NCBI RefSeq assembly: GCF_024721175.1
Contig: NZ_CP099399.1
Location: forward strand, 868,001 to 932,000
Length of the DNA stretch: 64,000 nucleotides
Direction: 5' to 3'
Origin: Rhizobium sp. Pop5
GTDB taxonomy: Bacteria; Pseudomonadota; Alphaproteobacteria; Rhizobiales; Rhizobiaceae
This document shows, piece by piece, positions 17,057 to 26,221 of the stretch. The notes beneath the pieces are model-generated. The model was not told the origin of the DNA and searched no databases. It saw only the letters and a program-made list of their open reading frames with translations. Every line of letters begins with the position of its first letter. Position 1 is the first letter of the stretch. The translations under genes and the position numbers were made by a program.

Positions 17057-18460
17057 ATGAAGGACTGGCACCCCGATCTCAGTCGCAGCAGCAGTCCCCG
17101 TTACATGGCGATTGCCGATTTGATCGAAATGGATCTGCGAAGCGGGCATCTTGCTGCCGGGGACAGGCTGCCGCCGCAACGCGAACTCGCTAAGCGGCTA
17201 AATGTCGATTTCACCACCGTGGCCAGAGGCTATGTGGAGGCGCAAAAACGCGGACTCGTGGATTCGCATGTCGGCCGCGGCACTTTCGTCACCGGCGGTG
17301 CGGGTAGCGAGCGTCAAGGCTTCACGCTCGACTTGGCGCCCGATTCCCGGCGCGCATCCGTCGTCGATCTCTCGATGAACATGCCGCCGGAGCCTGACGA
17401 TCCGGACCTGATTGCCCGCATGCGCGAGGGCATGGCGGCGGTGGCGGCAAACCTTGTCCCGCTTCTGCGTTATCAGGGTTTCGGCGGTTCCGGCATGGAC
17501 AAGGAAGCCGCCGCCGTCTGGCTCGGCCGGCGCGGGCTCAAGCCGGCGCAGGAACGGATATTCGTCACGCCTGGCGCTCATCCGGCGCTGCTGGCAATCT
17601 TCGGCCTGCTCGCAAAACCGGGCGAGACCGTCCTTTCGGAGATTGTCACTTATCCCGGCATGCGCTCGATCGCCGCCCAGCTGCGGCTCAATCTTGCCGG
17701 CCTGCCGATGGATGGCGACGGTATCCTGCCCGATGCCTTCGCCAGCGCCTGCGAAAGGCTGAAACCGAAGGCGCTCTATCTCAATCCGACCCTGCAGAAC
17801 CCGACGACGCTGACGATTCCCGCCACGCGCCGCGAGGAAATCTCGGCCGTTGCCCGCAAATATCAGGTGCCGATCGTCGAGGATGACGCCTACGGCTTCA
17901 TTCCGCTGCAGGGCCCGTCGCCGCTTGCGGCAACAGCGCCCGATCTGACCTGGCATATCGGCGGACTGGCGAAATGCATTGGCGCGGGCCTGCGCCTTGC
18001 TTATGTCGTGGCGCCGGATACCAAGGCCGTCTGGCCCTTCGTCAGCGCCATGCGCGCCAACAATGTCATGGCCTCGCCGTTGAACATGGCGCTCCTCACC
18101 CGCTGGATCGAGGACGGCACGGCCGATGCGATGCTTCATTTCATCCGCACTGAAGCCGCCGCCCGCCAGCAGATGGTGGCGGCCGTCCTGTCTGCCGGCA
18201 GCTACCGCGCCGATCCGATCAGCTTCAACATCTGGCTGCCGCTGCTGAGCGGCTGGACCCGCTCCACCTTCGCCAGTCATATGCATTCCTCCGGCATCGG
18301 CGTACTGGCAAGCGATGCCTTCACCGTCGAGGGCTCCGCGCCCGAGGCGGTGCGGGTCTGCCTCGGCGGCCCGGTCACCAGGGAGAAACTGCAGGGCGCA
18401 TTGGAATTCATGGCCCATGCGCTCGAAGGCCCGCCGGAGATGGCGGCTTCATTCTTCTGA
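17057..18460 (+). CDS. MocR-type GntR/aminotransferase fusion regulator
   Basis: 467 aa from ATG 17057 (MKDWHPDLSRSSSPRYMAIADLIE). A GTG 18 codons earlier is possible. The N-terminal GntR winged helix is at about residues 12-80 (GDRLPPQRELAKRLNVDFTTVARGY). A class I aminotransferase domain then has the NPTLQNPTT motif, the VEDDAYG motif and the PLP-lysine region GGLAKCIGAGLR. Members of this family act as PLP-sensing transcription factors. The target is not clear: the divergent neighbour is the triad-less HtrA-like gene. The PLP lysine is retained. Confidence 0.88.
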   Translation: MKDWHPDLSRSSSPRYMAIADLIEMDLRSGHLAAGDRLPPQRELAKRLNVDFTTVARGYVEAQKRGLVDSHVGRGTFVTGGAGSERQGFTLDLAPDSRRASVVDLSMNMPPEPDDPDLIARMREGMAAVAANLVPLLRYQGFGGSGMDKEAAAVWLGRRGLKPAQERIFVTPGAHPALLAIFGLLAKPGETVLSEIVTYPGMRSIAAQLRLNLAGLPMDGDGILPDAFASACERLKPKALYLNPTLQNPTTLTIPATRREEISAVARKYQVPIVEDDAYGFIPLQGPSPLAATAPDLTWHIGGLAKCIGAGLRLAYVVAPDTKAVWPFVSAMRANNVMASPLNMALLTRWIEDGTADAMLHFIRTEAAARQQMVAAVLSAGSYRADPISFNIWLPLLSGWTRSTFASHMHSSGIGVLASDAFTVEGSAPEAVRVCLGGPVTREKLQGALEFMAHALEGPPEMAASFF

Positions 18461-18664
18461 CAGATAGCCGGTCTGCTTGCCGCTGCGGTCGAATGCCGGG
18501 CGAAGATCGGATCGACCGCAGCGCCGCCTTCTGGCCTGTCTCGGCTTAATTGCGCTTGAGAGCTGCGATCGGCTTGTCGCCGGTCGACGGATGATCTGCG
18601 TCATTCTGACAAATTGATTGGTAATTTGCTGATGGTTTAGTTATATTGAATGCATACATTAATG

Positions 18665-18685
18665 GACATTGATTGCATCAATGTC
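18665..18685. promoter_or_regulatory. Perfect inverted repeat upstream of DUF983 gene
   Basis: GACATTGAT-TGC-ATCAATGTC has 9-bp arms and a 3-bp centre, ending 23 bp before the DUF983 start. It may be an operator for an unlinked dimeric repressor, or a 5'-UTR hairpin. No T-run follows. Confidence 0.5.
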
Positions 18686-18708
18686 TCACGCACGAAAGCG
18701 AGATCGTT

Positions 18709-19077
18709 ATGGACACTGAATATCCTCCGCTTCCTCCGATGCAGACCGGCATCAGAGGGCGCTGCCCGCGTTGCGGCCAGGGGCACATGTTCAAGGGCTT
18801 CCTGACATTGCGGCCCGAATGCGAGGCTTGCGGCCTCGATTATTCCTTTGCCGATCCGGCCGACGGTCCGGCTTTCTTCGTCATCTGCTTCGCCTGCATA
18901 CCGAGCGTGTTGCTCGGTGTCTGGCTGGAAGTGGCGTTCTCCGCGCCTATCTGGGTGCAACTCCTCGTCACCGGCCCCTTCATGCTCGCGACCTGCATTC
19001 CGCCGCTGCGGCCGCTGAAGGGCTGGCTGGTCGCCAGCCAGTATTTCTACAAAGCGGAAGAGGGCAAGCTTGCCTGA
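18709..19077 (+). CDS. DUF983 family protein
   Basis: 122 aa from ATG 18709 (MDTEYPPLPPMQTGIRGRCPRC). An in-frame ATG at 18673 lies inside the inverted repeat and is less likely. The N-terminal zinc-ribbon-like motif has CPRCGQGHMF followed by CEACGLDY. Two membrane helices come next (about 58-78 and 82-103). Both features match DUF983 proteins of alphaproteobacteria, some of which sit near cytochrome oxidase genes. The function is not established. It is convergent with the LysR gene by 3 bp. Confidence 0.85.
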   Translation: MDTEYPPLPPMQTGIRGRCPRCGQGHMFKGFLTLRPECEACGLDYSFADPADGPAFFVICFACIPSVLLGVWLEVAFSAPIWVQLLVTGPFMLATCIPPLRPLKGWLVASQYFYKAEEGKLA

Positions 19078-19080
19078 CGC

Positions 19081-19974
19081 CTATTTCAGCGTCGCGCGCA
19101 GGCGCGGCGTCGCGAAATCGATGAGCGCCCGCAGTTTCAGCGGTATCAGCCCCTGCGTGGGATAGACGAGATGCACCGGTGCCGGCGGGGGCTCGAAATC
19201 CTGGAGCAGCGGCACCAGTAGGCCGGCCGTCTCGGCGCCTGCGGCCTGGTAGGAGAGGATGCGGGTGATGCCGAGGCCGGCGACAGTCGCGTCCACCGCG
19301 GCCTCGGCGGTCGTGACCGCAAGCCGTGGGCGGATCGGTACAGTGAGATCGCGGTTTCCCTCGGTGAATGTCCAACTCACCGTCGAGGCCATGCTGTCGA
19401 AGGTGATGCAGTCATGCGCGGTGAGATCGCTGGGATGCCCGGGTGCTGCGTGCCGGCTGAGATAATCCGGGCTGGCGTAGGCCGTGCGGCGGATCGCGCC
19501 GAGCCTGGTGGCAATCAGGTTACTGTCCGGCAGATTGCCGATCCGCAGCGCCACGTCGATGTGATCCTCGACGAGATTCGACAGCCGGTCGCCGAGCACC
19601 AGCCGCAGATTGATATCGGGATAGGCTTTCAGGAAATCCACCACGACAGGCAGGACATGCAATCGCCCGAAGACGATCGGCGCGGTCATCGTCAGCTCGC
19701 CCTTCGGCGCGCTATATTCGCCGGCGGCCGTCCGTTCCGCCTCTTCCACCCGATCGAGAATTTCCCGCGCCGCCTCCACATAGGACCGGCCGGCCTCCGT
19801 CAGCGCGACCTTCCGGTTGGTCCTTTGCAGCAGTTGGGCGTTGAGGTGTGCTTCCAGTTCCGAAACCTTGCGGCTGATGGTTGCGAGCGGAGAGCGCAGA
19901 TGCCGCGAGGCGGCCGACAGGCTGCCCTGTTCGACGACGGCTAGAAGCACGGTCATGGCGTCGAGGCGGTCCAT
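19081..19974 (-). CDS. LysR family transcriptional regulator
   Basis: 297 aa, ATG 19974 (MDRLDAMTVLLAVVEQGSLSAASRHL). The N-terminal winged helix (residues 1-60) has the ISRKVSELEAHL recognition region. The C-terminal effector domain (about 90-290) has the HIDVALRIG motif common in the AaeR/DmlR-like branch. It is divergent from a glutathione S-transferase gene, and the 143-bp gap contains a TTGG-N10-CCAA motif (about 19990-20007) suitable for a LysR tetramer. Probably it activates or represses that gene in response to an electrophile, which is inference. Confidence 0.87.
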   Translation of the reverse strand: MDRLDAMTVLLAVVEQGSLSAASRHLRSPLATISRKVSELEAHLNAQLLQRTNRKVALTEAGRSYVEAAREILDRVEEAERTAAGEYSAPKGELTMTAPIVFGRLHVLPVVVDFLKAYPDINLRLVLGDRLSNLVEDHIDVALRIGNLPDSNLIATRLGAIRRTAYASPDYLSRHAAPGHPSDLTAHDCITFDSMASTVSWTFTEGNRDLTVPIRPRLAVTTAEAAVDATVAGLGITRILSYQAAGAETAGLLVPLLQDFEPPPAPVHLVYPTQGLIPLKLRALIDFATPRLRATLK

Positions 19975-20117
19975 TTTATCCTTCCATAAATTGGTAGCAT
20001 GCCTCCAAGATTAGCATTCTACTGCGCTCAAGTGGAAGGCAGTAAATTCGCCCACAGATGGTTCGAAGCGCCATCGCCAACCGTATCTCATCGATCAGAA
20101 GACCAGAGGAACCTGTC

Positions 20118-20729
20118 ATGAAGCTCTACCATCACCCGCTTTCCGGCCATGCCCACCGGGCTCACCTGTTCCTGTCGTTGCTTGGCATCCCCTACGAGCT
20201 GGTCGAGGTCGACATGGCGGCGGGCGCCCACAAGACGCCGGAATTTCTGAAGCTCAATCCCTTTGGCCAGGTGCCGGTGCTTGATGACAATGGCACGGTC
20301 GTTGCCGATTCCTCGGCTATCCTCGTCTATCTCGCCCGCAAATACGGCCGTACCGACTGGCTTCCGGAAGAGGCGGTGGCCGCCGCGCGGATACAGAAAT
20401 GGCTCTCGGTTGCATCAGGCGAGATCGCCTACGGGCCTGGCGCCGCGCGCCTGGTTACCATCTTCGGCGCCGATTTCCGCGCCGACGAAGTCATCGCTCG
20501 GGCGCACCGCATTCTGAAGCTGATCGAGGCGGAACTCGACGGTCGCGGCTTCCTGCTCGGCGATAATCCCGTGATCGCCGATATCGCTCTCTACAGCTAC
20601 ATCGCCAATGCGCCGGAGGGCAACGTCGATATCTCGGCCTATCCAAACGTTCGCGCCTGGCTTGCGCGCATCGAGGCGCTGCCGGATTTCGTCGGCTTTC
20701 GCAAGACCAAGATCGGCCTTGTCGCTTAA
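20118..20729 (+). CDS. Glutathione S-transferase family protein
   Basis: 203 aa from ATG 20118 ([19 protein letters not shown]), with GAGGA eight bases upstream. A longer ORF to 20058 lacks a site. The N-terminal thioredoxin-like domain contains the glutathione-contact motif [18 protein letters not shown] (about 54-71), and the C-terminal domain is all-helical. It is a cytosolic enzyme conjugating glutathione to electrophiles, and the substrate is unknown. The divergent LysR gene is the likely regulator. A GC hairpin after the stop separates it from the next gene. Confidence 0.87.
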   Translation: MKLYHHPLSGHAHRAHLFLSLLGIPYELVEVDMAAGAHKTPEFLKLNPFGQVPVLDDNGTVVADSSAILVYLARKYGRTDWLPEEAVAAARIQKWLSVASGEIAYGPGAARLVTIFGADFRADEVIARAHRILKLIEAELDGRGFLLGDNPVIADIALYSYIANAPEGNVDISAYPNVRAWLARIEALPDFVGFRKTKIGLVA

Positions 20730-20736
20730 AGCCTTC

Positions 20737-20755
20737 GGGGCGGGATCGCCGCCCC
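20737..20755 (+). terminator. GC hairpin after GST gene
   Basis: GGGGCGG-GATCG-CCGCCCC, a perfect 7-bp stem eight bases after the GST stop. Only GGTTT follows, so it is a weak or factor-dependent terminator at best. It separates the GST gene from the flavin-binding gene at 20790. Confidence 0.45.
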
Positions 20756-20789
20756 GGTTTGCCAAAATGATCCCGCAAGGAGGACCGTG

Positions 20790-21722
20790 ATGTCGGAACA
20801 GACAAAACAGGACGTGCCGTCACCCTGGCATGAGGGTGAACTCGCTATGCAGCGCAGTATCGGCGTTGTCGAGCGCATGGACGGACCGGGGCGGAATTTC
20901 GTCCGCAAGGCCATGCCGGAGCAACACCGTACCTTCTTTCCAATGCTGCCTTTCGTCGTGCTCGGCGCGGTGGATGCCAAGGGCGACGTCTGGGCGACAG
21001 TGCGGGCCGGGCATCCGGGTTTCCTGGCCTCGCCGGAGCCGGAGGCCCTTGACGTCAGCCTAGCGCGCGACCCGGCCGATCCCGCCGACGCCGGCATGGA
21101 GGATGGCGACGCTATCGCGATGCTCGGCATTCAGTTGGAGACCCGGCGGCGCAACCGGCTGAACGGAGCGGTTCACAGGACGGGTACCGAAGGTTTTTCG
21201 GTCAGCGTCGGCCAGAGCTTCGGCAACTGCCCGCAATATATCCAGCCTCGCTCTTCCGCCTTTGTCCGCGATCCCGGTACTTTGACCACGATTGCGCCGC
21301 TTCATTCCGGCCAGCTCGACGACCGGGCCCGGTGGATGATCGAAGGCGCCGATACGTTTTTTGTCGCGTCCTATGTCGATCGCGACAATGGCGAGCGGCA
21401 GGTGGACGTGTCCCATCGAGGCGGCGCCGCGGGCTTCGTGCATGTCGGCCCCGATGGCGTGCTGACCGTTCCGGATTTTCCCGGCAATCGCTTCTTCAAC
21501 ACGCTCGGCAATTTCCTGGCCAATCCGAAGGCCGGGCTGGTCTTTGTCGATTTTGAAACCGGCGACCTACTGCAGATGACCGGAAAGGTCGAAGTGCTGC
21601 TGGATCTGCCCGAGCTTGCAACCTTTCAACGGGCTGGACGGCTGTGGCGTTTCACGCCCGAACACATCGTATTTCGACCGGATGCTTTGCCCTTGCGTTG
21701 GAGCTTGGGTTTTAACCCTTGA
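20790..21722 (+). CDS. Pyridoxamine 5'-phosphate oxidase-like flavin-binding protein
   Basis: 310 aa from ATG 20790 with AAGGAGG six bases upstream. The overlapping GTG at 20787 is less likely. It has the split-barrel fold of the PNPOx/FMN-binding family: [28 protein letters not shown] in the N-terminal half (positions 52-79), and [34 protein letters not shown] in the C-terminal half, typical of COG3576-like proteins. It probably binds FMN or F420-like flavin and acts as an oxidoreductase on an unknown substrate. It follows the GST gene and may share its stress context. Confidence 0.82.
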   Translation: MSEQTKQDVPSPWHEGELAMQRSIGVVERMDGPGRNFVRKAMPEQHRTFFPMLPFVVLGAVDAKGDVWATVRAGHPGFLASPEPEALDVSLARDPADPADAGMEDGDAIAMLGIQLETRRRNRLNGAVHRTGTEGFSVSVGQSFGNCPQYIQPRSSAFVRDPGTLTTIAPLHSGQLDDRARWMIEGADTFFVASYVDRDNGERQVDVSHRGGAAGFVHVGPDGVLTVPDFPGNRFFNTLGNFLANPKAGLVFVDFETGDLLQMTGKVEVLLDLPELATFQRAGRLWRFTPEHIVFRPDALPLRWSLGFNP

Positions 21723-21756
21723 AATGAGATACCGTCTCGAGCCGGCTTGCCAATCA

Positions 21757-21774
21757 TTGTACCGATCGGTACAA
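21757..21774. promoter_or_regulatory. Perfect 18-bp operator palindrome upstream of DUF1348-tetR
   Basis: TTGTACCGATCGGTACAA is fully self-complementary and lies 27 bp upstream of the DUF1348 start. The second gene of the unit is a TetR-family regulator, whose dimers bind sites of this size. Autoregulation of the unit is the simplest reading. Confidence 0.8.
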
Positions 21775-21801
21775 CCTCTGAGAACTAGTACAGGAGACCC
21801 G

Positions 21802-22263
21802 ATGTCCAGCCTCGTCCCCCCCTTCACCCTCGAAACAGCCACCCAGAAAGTCCGCCTTGCCGAGGACGGCTGGAACAGCCGCGATCCAGAGCGCGTTTCG
21901 CTCGTCTATACGCCGGACAGCCGCTGGCGGAATCGCGCCGAATTCATCACCGGCCGCGCCGAGATCGTTACCTTCCTTACCCGCAAATGGGCGAAGGAAT
22001 TGGATTACCGGCTGATCAAGGAAGTCTGGGCCTTCACCGATAATCGCATCGCCGTGCGCTTCGCCTATGAGTGGCACGACGACAGCGGCAATTGGTTCCG
22101 CTCCTACGGCAATGAGAATTGGGAATTCGACGCCGCCGGCTTGATGCAGCGCCGTTTCGCCTCGATCAACGATCTGCCGATCCGGGAATCGGAACGCAAG
22201 TATCATTGGCCGCTTGGCCGGCGACCGGACGGCCACCCCGGCCTGAGCGAACTCGGCCTCTGA
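21802..22263 (+). CDS. DUF1348 (SnoaL/NTF2-like) protein
   Basis: 153 aa from ATG 21802 ([29 protein letters not shown]), with CAGGAG upstream. A longer frame from 21616 overlaps the previous gene and is rejected. Compact alpha+beta cone fold with the family patterns [14 protein letters not shown] and [24 protein letters not shown] (positions about 77-100). Proteins of this fold bind small ligands or act as small enzymes, and the role here is unknown. It is followed after 18 bp by a TetR gene, with a perfect operator upstream. Confidence 0.85.
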   Translation: MSSLVPPFTLETATQKVRLAEDGWNSRDPERVSLVYTPDSRWRNRAEFITGRAEIVTFLTRKWAKELDYRLIKEVWAFTDNRIAVRFAYEWHDDSGNWFRSYGNENWEFDAAGLMQRRFASINDLPIRESERKYHWPLGRRPDGHPGLSELGL

Positions 22264-22281
22264 AGCCAGGAAAGTCTACGG

Positions 22282-22842
22282 GTGAAGACCGTCTACGAAC
22301 GCGCCGACATCGTGCCGCTGCTTGCCGAAGTGTTCCGCGAATTCGGCTATGAAGGCACATCGCTCAGCCGCATCACCGAACGCACCGGCATGGGCAAGGG
22401 CAGCCTCTATCACTTCTTTCCCGGCGGCAAGGAAGAGATGGCGGCGGCCGTGCTCGCCGATGTCGATGCGTGGTTCGAGCATGCGATCTATCAGCCGCTG
22501 AGAAAGGGTGATGCCCGTGAGGCGATTGCCGCGATGTGGGTGAACGTGGACGAGTACTTCCGTTCCGGCGGCCGCATCTGCCTCGTCGGCGCCTTCGCGC
22601 TTGACGAGACCCGCGCGCGGTTTTCCGCCGCGATCGGCGACTATTTCCTCCGCTGGATCGATGCGTTGCGCTCTGCGCTGATGCGGGCTGGCTGTCCTCG
22701 GGAGGAGGCGCAGCTATTCGCCGAGGAGGCCGTGGCCGGCATTCAAGGTGCGCTGGTGCTGTCGCGCGCACTTGATGACAAGCGACTTTTCATCCGGTCG
22801 CTGAAAGCCCTGGCGAAACGGCTTGAGGCTGCGATGCAATGA
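22282..22842 (+). CDS. TetR/AcrR family transcriptional regulator
   Basis: 186 aa, GTG 22282 with AGGAAAG upstream. The helix-turn-helix is at about residues 25-47 (TSLSRITERTGMGKGSLYHFFPGGKEEM), followed by a helical C-terminal domain of the YxaF/LmrA-like group (GGRICLVGAFALDE). It is transcribed with the DUF1348 gene and almost certainly binds the palindrome TTGTACCGATCGGTACAA ahead of it. The inducer is unknown. Confidence 0.87.
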   Translation: MKTVYERADIVPLLAEVFREFGYEGTSLSRITERTGMGKGSLYHFFPGGKEEMAAAVLADVDAWFEHAIYQPLRKGDAREAIAAMWVNVDEYFRSGGRICLVGAFALDETRARFSAAIGDYFLRWIDALRSALMRAGCPREEAQLFAEEAVAGIQGALVLSRALDDKRLFIRSLKALAKRLEAAMQ

Positions 22843-23025
22843 GGGTTGCCGGCGATTGGCGCCTCCGGCTGATCAGCCGGAAATTCGCCCGGCCGCGATC
22901 GGCTGGCCGGGACACTGGTCGCGCTGGGCGACGCTCGAGTGGGAGAGGCGGCGAACCGCGAAGGAGAGTGACAGGCGGCTTGATCAAGGACTGCCCTTAC
23001 ATCGCCGCCGCTTTGGATATATCTC

Positions 23026-23157
23026 TCAGCGTTGTTGCTGAGGCTGCTGGGTCGGGCGCGGATTTTCCCGTTCAAGGCGAATCTGGCGCCACTCGTTTTC
23101 CATCTGGTCGACGACGTGCTGGGGAATGGTGGTCTGCGTGTTGGCGGGCATCTGCAT
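23026..23157 (-). CDS. Small Gln-rich protein, unknown function
   Basis: 43 aa from ATG 23157 (MQMPANTQTTIPQHVVDQM), with GAGGAG eight bases upstream. The middle is amphipathic and charged (MENEWRQIRLERENPR), and the tail is QQPQQQR. There is no signal or membrane segment. The strong ribosome site and sensible composition support a real gene, opposite a low-quality plus-strand frame. I do not recognise it. Confidence 0.6.
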   Translation of the reverse strand: MQMPANTQTTIPQHVVDQMENEWRQIRLERENPRPTQQPQQQR

Positions 23158-23313
23158 CGGAAGTCTCCTCTTTCGGGGTTAAGGCTTCAGGGCAAGAAGA
23201 TGCATTGCACAAGACAAAAGGCGTGTAAATCAGTGGCTTAAACACTTTAAACGATTAAATAGATTTTAATCGATTAAGGCGGCTTTAACCATGATATTTG
23301 TGAGAGGCGCGGA

Positions 23314-23997
23314 ATGGTTGTCCACATGGACCGGGTATTCTTTTTCGATGTGGTGCGGGATGAACTCTTCAAGGGAAATCTGACTCATCCTCAGGTAGTG
23401 GGTATCACCGCAATTCTCGATGCCTGGGAAGAGCGGTTTGCGCATGCCGACCCGAGGTGGCTCGCCTATATCTTCGCGACCGCCTACCACGAGACCGCCT
23501 ATACGATGCAGCCGGTTCGTGAGACGCTAGCGGAAAGCGATGTACGCGCGGTCGAGATCCTGGAGGCGGCCTTTGCCGCGGGCCGGCTCTCCTGGGTGAG
23601 GACGCCTTATTGGCGGCCGGACGAGGACGGTCGCAGCTGGCTGGGGCGCGGCCTGGTGCAGCTCACCCACAAGCGGAATTATGAGGCGATGAGCGCGCTA
23701 ACCGGTATCGACCTCGTTGCCGGTCCCGACCGGGCGATGGAAATGGACGTGGCGGTAACCATCCTCATCGAGGGCATGCTGCAGGGCAGCTTCACCGGCC
23801 ACAAGCTTCAAGATCACCTGAATGCGACGACCGAGGACTGGGTGAACGCGCGCCGCATCGTCAACGGCACCGACCGGGCGGAGAAGCTCGCAAACTATGC
23901 GAAGATCTTCCATGCGGCGATACGTCCCGAGGCGGCGCATGGCGTGATCGCCCGGTTGAAGGCCTGGGGTTCGCGTGTTATCGCGCGGCTTGCCTAG
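23314..23997 (+). CDS. GH19-like chitinase/lysozyme, phage endolysin type
   Basis: 227 aa, ATG 23314 with GAGAGG upstream. It resembles the phage/bacterial GH19-type muramidase-chitinase group: FATAYHETAYTMQPVRET supplies a likely catalytic Glu (about residue 60), and GRSWLGRGLVQLTHKRNYE matches the G-RG-IQLTG-xNY pattern. There is no signal peptide, so export would need a holin or lysis. No other phage genes are nearby, so it looks like a lone domesticated lysin. The substrate could be peptidoglycan or chitin. Confidence 0.78.
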   Translation: MVVHMDRVFFFDVVRDELFKGNLTHPQVVGITAILDAWEERFAHADPRWLAYIFATAYHETAYTMQPVRETLAESDVRAVEILEAAFAAGRLSWVRTPYWRPDEDGRSWLGRGLVQLTHKRNYEAMSALTGIDLVAGPDRAMEMDVAVTILIEGMLQGSFTGHKLQDHLNATTEDWVNARRIVNGTDRAEKLANYAKIFHAAIRPEAAHGVIARLKAWGSRVIARLA

Positions 23998-24018
23998 AAT
24001 TCTGACAGGAGCTCCCGC

Positions 24019-24324
24019 GTGATCCGCCATATCGTCTTCTTCACCGTGCAGGAGCAACATCTGGAGGAGGTGAGGGCAGGGCTATCAATCCTGACCGGCA
24101 TTCCGCATGCGCGGCTGCTGGAGATCGGTACCAACGTGAAGACCGATCAGTTGGGCACCGAGATTGATCTCGTGGTCTATGGCGAATTCGACGATGAAGC
24201 AGCCCTTGCCGCCTACAAGGCGCATCCCGATTACCAGCTCTCGATCGAGCGTGTGCGGCCGCTCAGGGAAAAGCGGATCGCCGCCGATTATGATAGCCAT
24301 GCGGCGGTAACGCGGCCGCTCTGA
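24019..24324 (+). CDS. Dabb family (stress-responsive alpha/beta barrel) protein
   Basis: 101 aa, GTG 24019 with CAGGAG upstream (VIRHIVFFTVQEQHLEEVRAGL). It is a ferredoxin-like dimeric barrel with the family's HIVFF start and the C-terminal HPDYQLSIERVRPL segment. Dabb proteins include small cyclases and decarboxylases and many of unknown role. It follows the GH19-like gene by 21 bp, so the two may be co-transcribed. Confidence 0.85.
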   Translation: MIRHIVFFTVQEQHLEEVRAGLSILTGIPHARLLEIGTNVKTDQLGTEIDLVVYGEFDDEAALAAYKAHPDYQLSIERVRPLREKRIAADYDSHAAVTRPL

Positions 24325-24563
24325 ATTCGGCGGCAGCAATCATCAGGTTGATGTTTCACTGGAACTTCAAACGCATGGCCGGCTCTCCGGAATCAGGCGC
24401 TGCGAAATTGAATCAACTTCTCAGCCTTCGGACTCAATTCTCGAAAGAGCGGCGATAAGCGGTTCGAAAGATTCGCTAAAGCGGGCTGCCCGCTCACGGA
24501 GAACTCGGGCGCGGCGTCTGCGTGAGTGGAAGCAAAAATCCTATCCGCGGACGGTGCCGTGCA

Positions 24564-25787
24564 TCACGAAACGACCGGGCTCGGCTCCGACGCGCGAGCG
24601 CCGCGCACCAACCCCATTAACATCAGCACGAGGATCATCGTCAATGCCGCGAGAGCGGCGCAGACAAAGAGCGCCGGGCCGGTGCCGGCCCGGTCGAGGA
24701 TGGCGGTGAAGATAACGGGGGCGACGGCGTTGGCAAGATTTTGCGGCAGCGACAGCCGGGCCGATTGCAGGCCGAATTCGCGCGGCGAAAACAGCGCCAG
24801 CGGCAGCAATGCGCGGGCGACGGCCATGACGCCGGAGCCGAAGCCATAGAGCAGGATGAAGCCGATGAGCAGCGGCGTCGACGGGCTGGCGACCAGCATC
24901 ATCAGAAAGCTGGTGACCATCAGGCCGATACCCATGGCCGCGCTGAGGATGGGATTGCCCCGCCGACCGAGCAGCATGTCGAGGAAGCGCGCCGAGATAC
25001 CAAGGATGCCGCGCGCCGAGCCGAGCTGCAGCGCGAAGGCCGGCGAAGCGCCGGACTGGCGGAAGAGTTCGAGCATCGATGGGGCAATGCCAAAGCTGAC
25101 AAAAGTCGATATCGTCGTCACGGCTGCAACCAGCAAGAAGGCCTTGCGCTGCGCCGCCCTCGATAGCGGCACGGGGGCGATTTCCGCCGCGCCGCCTTCA
25201 GCATGGGTTGCAATCGGCTTTGGCAGGGCAAAAAGATGCAGCGGCAGGCAGACGAATATTTGCAGGCCCGCGCAGACGACGAAGGTGAGACGCCAGCCGA
25301 CCGCTTCATTGAGCAGGCTGAGGATCGGCCAGAAGATCGTGCTCGAAAGCCCGGTGAACAGCATCAGGATCGCGATAACGCGTTTGCCGTTCTCTCCTTC
25401 GCGCTCGACGACAGCGGTATAGGCCGGCGCCGAAAGGCCAAGCGCGCCGCCGACGCCGATAACGATCCAGGCGGCTCCATAGAGCACGATGCCGTTTGCG
25501 GCAGCGAGCAGAAGTAGGCCAGAAGAGAAGATCAGCGATGCGGCGGCGAGTACGCGGGCGGCGCCATAGCGGCCAAGCCAGCGGCCAGTCAAGGGACCGG
25601 CAATGGCGCTGACCATCATCATGATCGTCAGGCCGGCAAACACCACCTCGTTCGCCAGGCCGAGATCAGGCGCCACGACACGGCCCATGACGCCGAGCAT
25701 GTCGAATGTCGTGCCCCAGCCGATGAGTTGGGTGATGGCGAGGACGATGACCGTCTGCGCCGAGCGGAAGCGGAAGGATTTTGGCAT
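24564..25787 (-). CDS. MFS transporter (12 helices)
   Basis: 407 aa, ATG 25787. About 12 hydrophobic helices arranged in two halves with a central loop near residues 190-215. PLTGRWLGRYGAARVL in the first cytosolic loop matches the major facilitator signature. The protein resembles the YbfB/oxalate-formate antiporter-like branch of alphaproteobacterial MFS proteins, and the substrate is not deducible. No linked regulator is visible. Confidence 0.85.
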   Translation of the reverse strand: MPKSFRFRSAQTVIVLAITQLIGWGTTFDMLGVMGRVVAPDLGLANEVVFAGLTIMMMVSAIAGPLTGRWLGRYGAARVLAAASLIFSSGLLLLAAANGIVLYGAAWIVIGVGGALGLSAPAYTAVVEREGENGKRVIAILMLFTGLSSTIFWPILSLLNEAVGWRLTFVVCAGLQIFVCLPLHLFALPKPIATHAEGGAAEIAPVPLSRAAQRKAFLLVAAVTTISTFVSFGIAPSMLELFRQSGASPAFALQLGSARGILGISARFLDMLLGRRGNPILSAAMGIGLMVTSFLMMLVASPSTPLLIGFILLYGFGSGVMAVARALLPLALFSPREFGLQSARLSLPQNLANAVAPVIFTAILDRAGTGPALFVCAALAALTMILVLMLMGLVRGARASEPSPVVS

Positions 25788-26221
25788 CGATGCTGGAACG
25801 GTTTGAAATGTGGGAGCGGCCGGAGCGTAACAGTTTCAATCAGGCGGTGAAAGATACGGTACTCGACCGCCGACGTTTTTCCTTGGCAGGCAGCAAAGAT
25901 GGACATGAAACATGGACACGATTTCGGGGCTGTCGCCCATGGCAGGCGTGTCGGGAGCATTGACACGGCGGGACGATTCGGGAGCGGCAGCCATGGTGAC
26001 ATTCGTCGGGCTCTCGTCTTTAGGGACGGGGGCAAGTTCGCTAAGCCCGTATTTTCCCCACGAATGCTTGCCGCTGGAGCGATTTCCCATGGTGGAAATC
26101 GGTCCTCCGAAGGCAGTCGAGAACGGTTCTAAACACCCTGTGTTACAGCGCATTCATTTGCCATTCAGGTCGCGTGAGTACATATTCGGGCCAAGTTGGA
26201 ATTACCTTGAAAGCGTAAGAC
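25788..26221. other. Intergenic region upstream of feuN
   Basis: About 430 bp between a minus-strand MFS gene and feuN. Overlapping short frames on both strands have no family resemblance and I do not support any. It carries the promoters of both neighbours. Confidence 0.35.

Noticed and set aside
22839..23228. 129-codon plus-strand frame after the tetR gene
   Set aside because: Arg/Ser/Gly-rich shadow. The opposite-strand 43-aa gene has a much better ribosome site.
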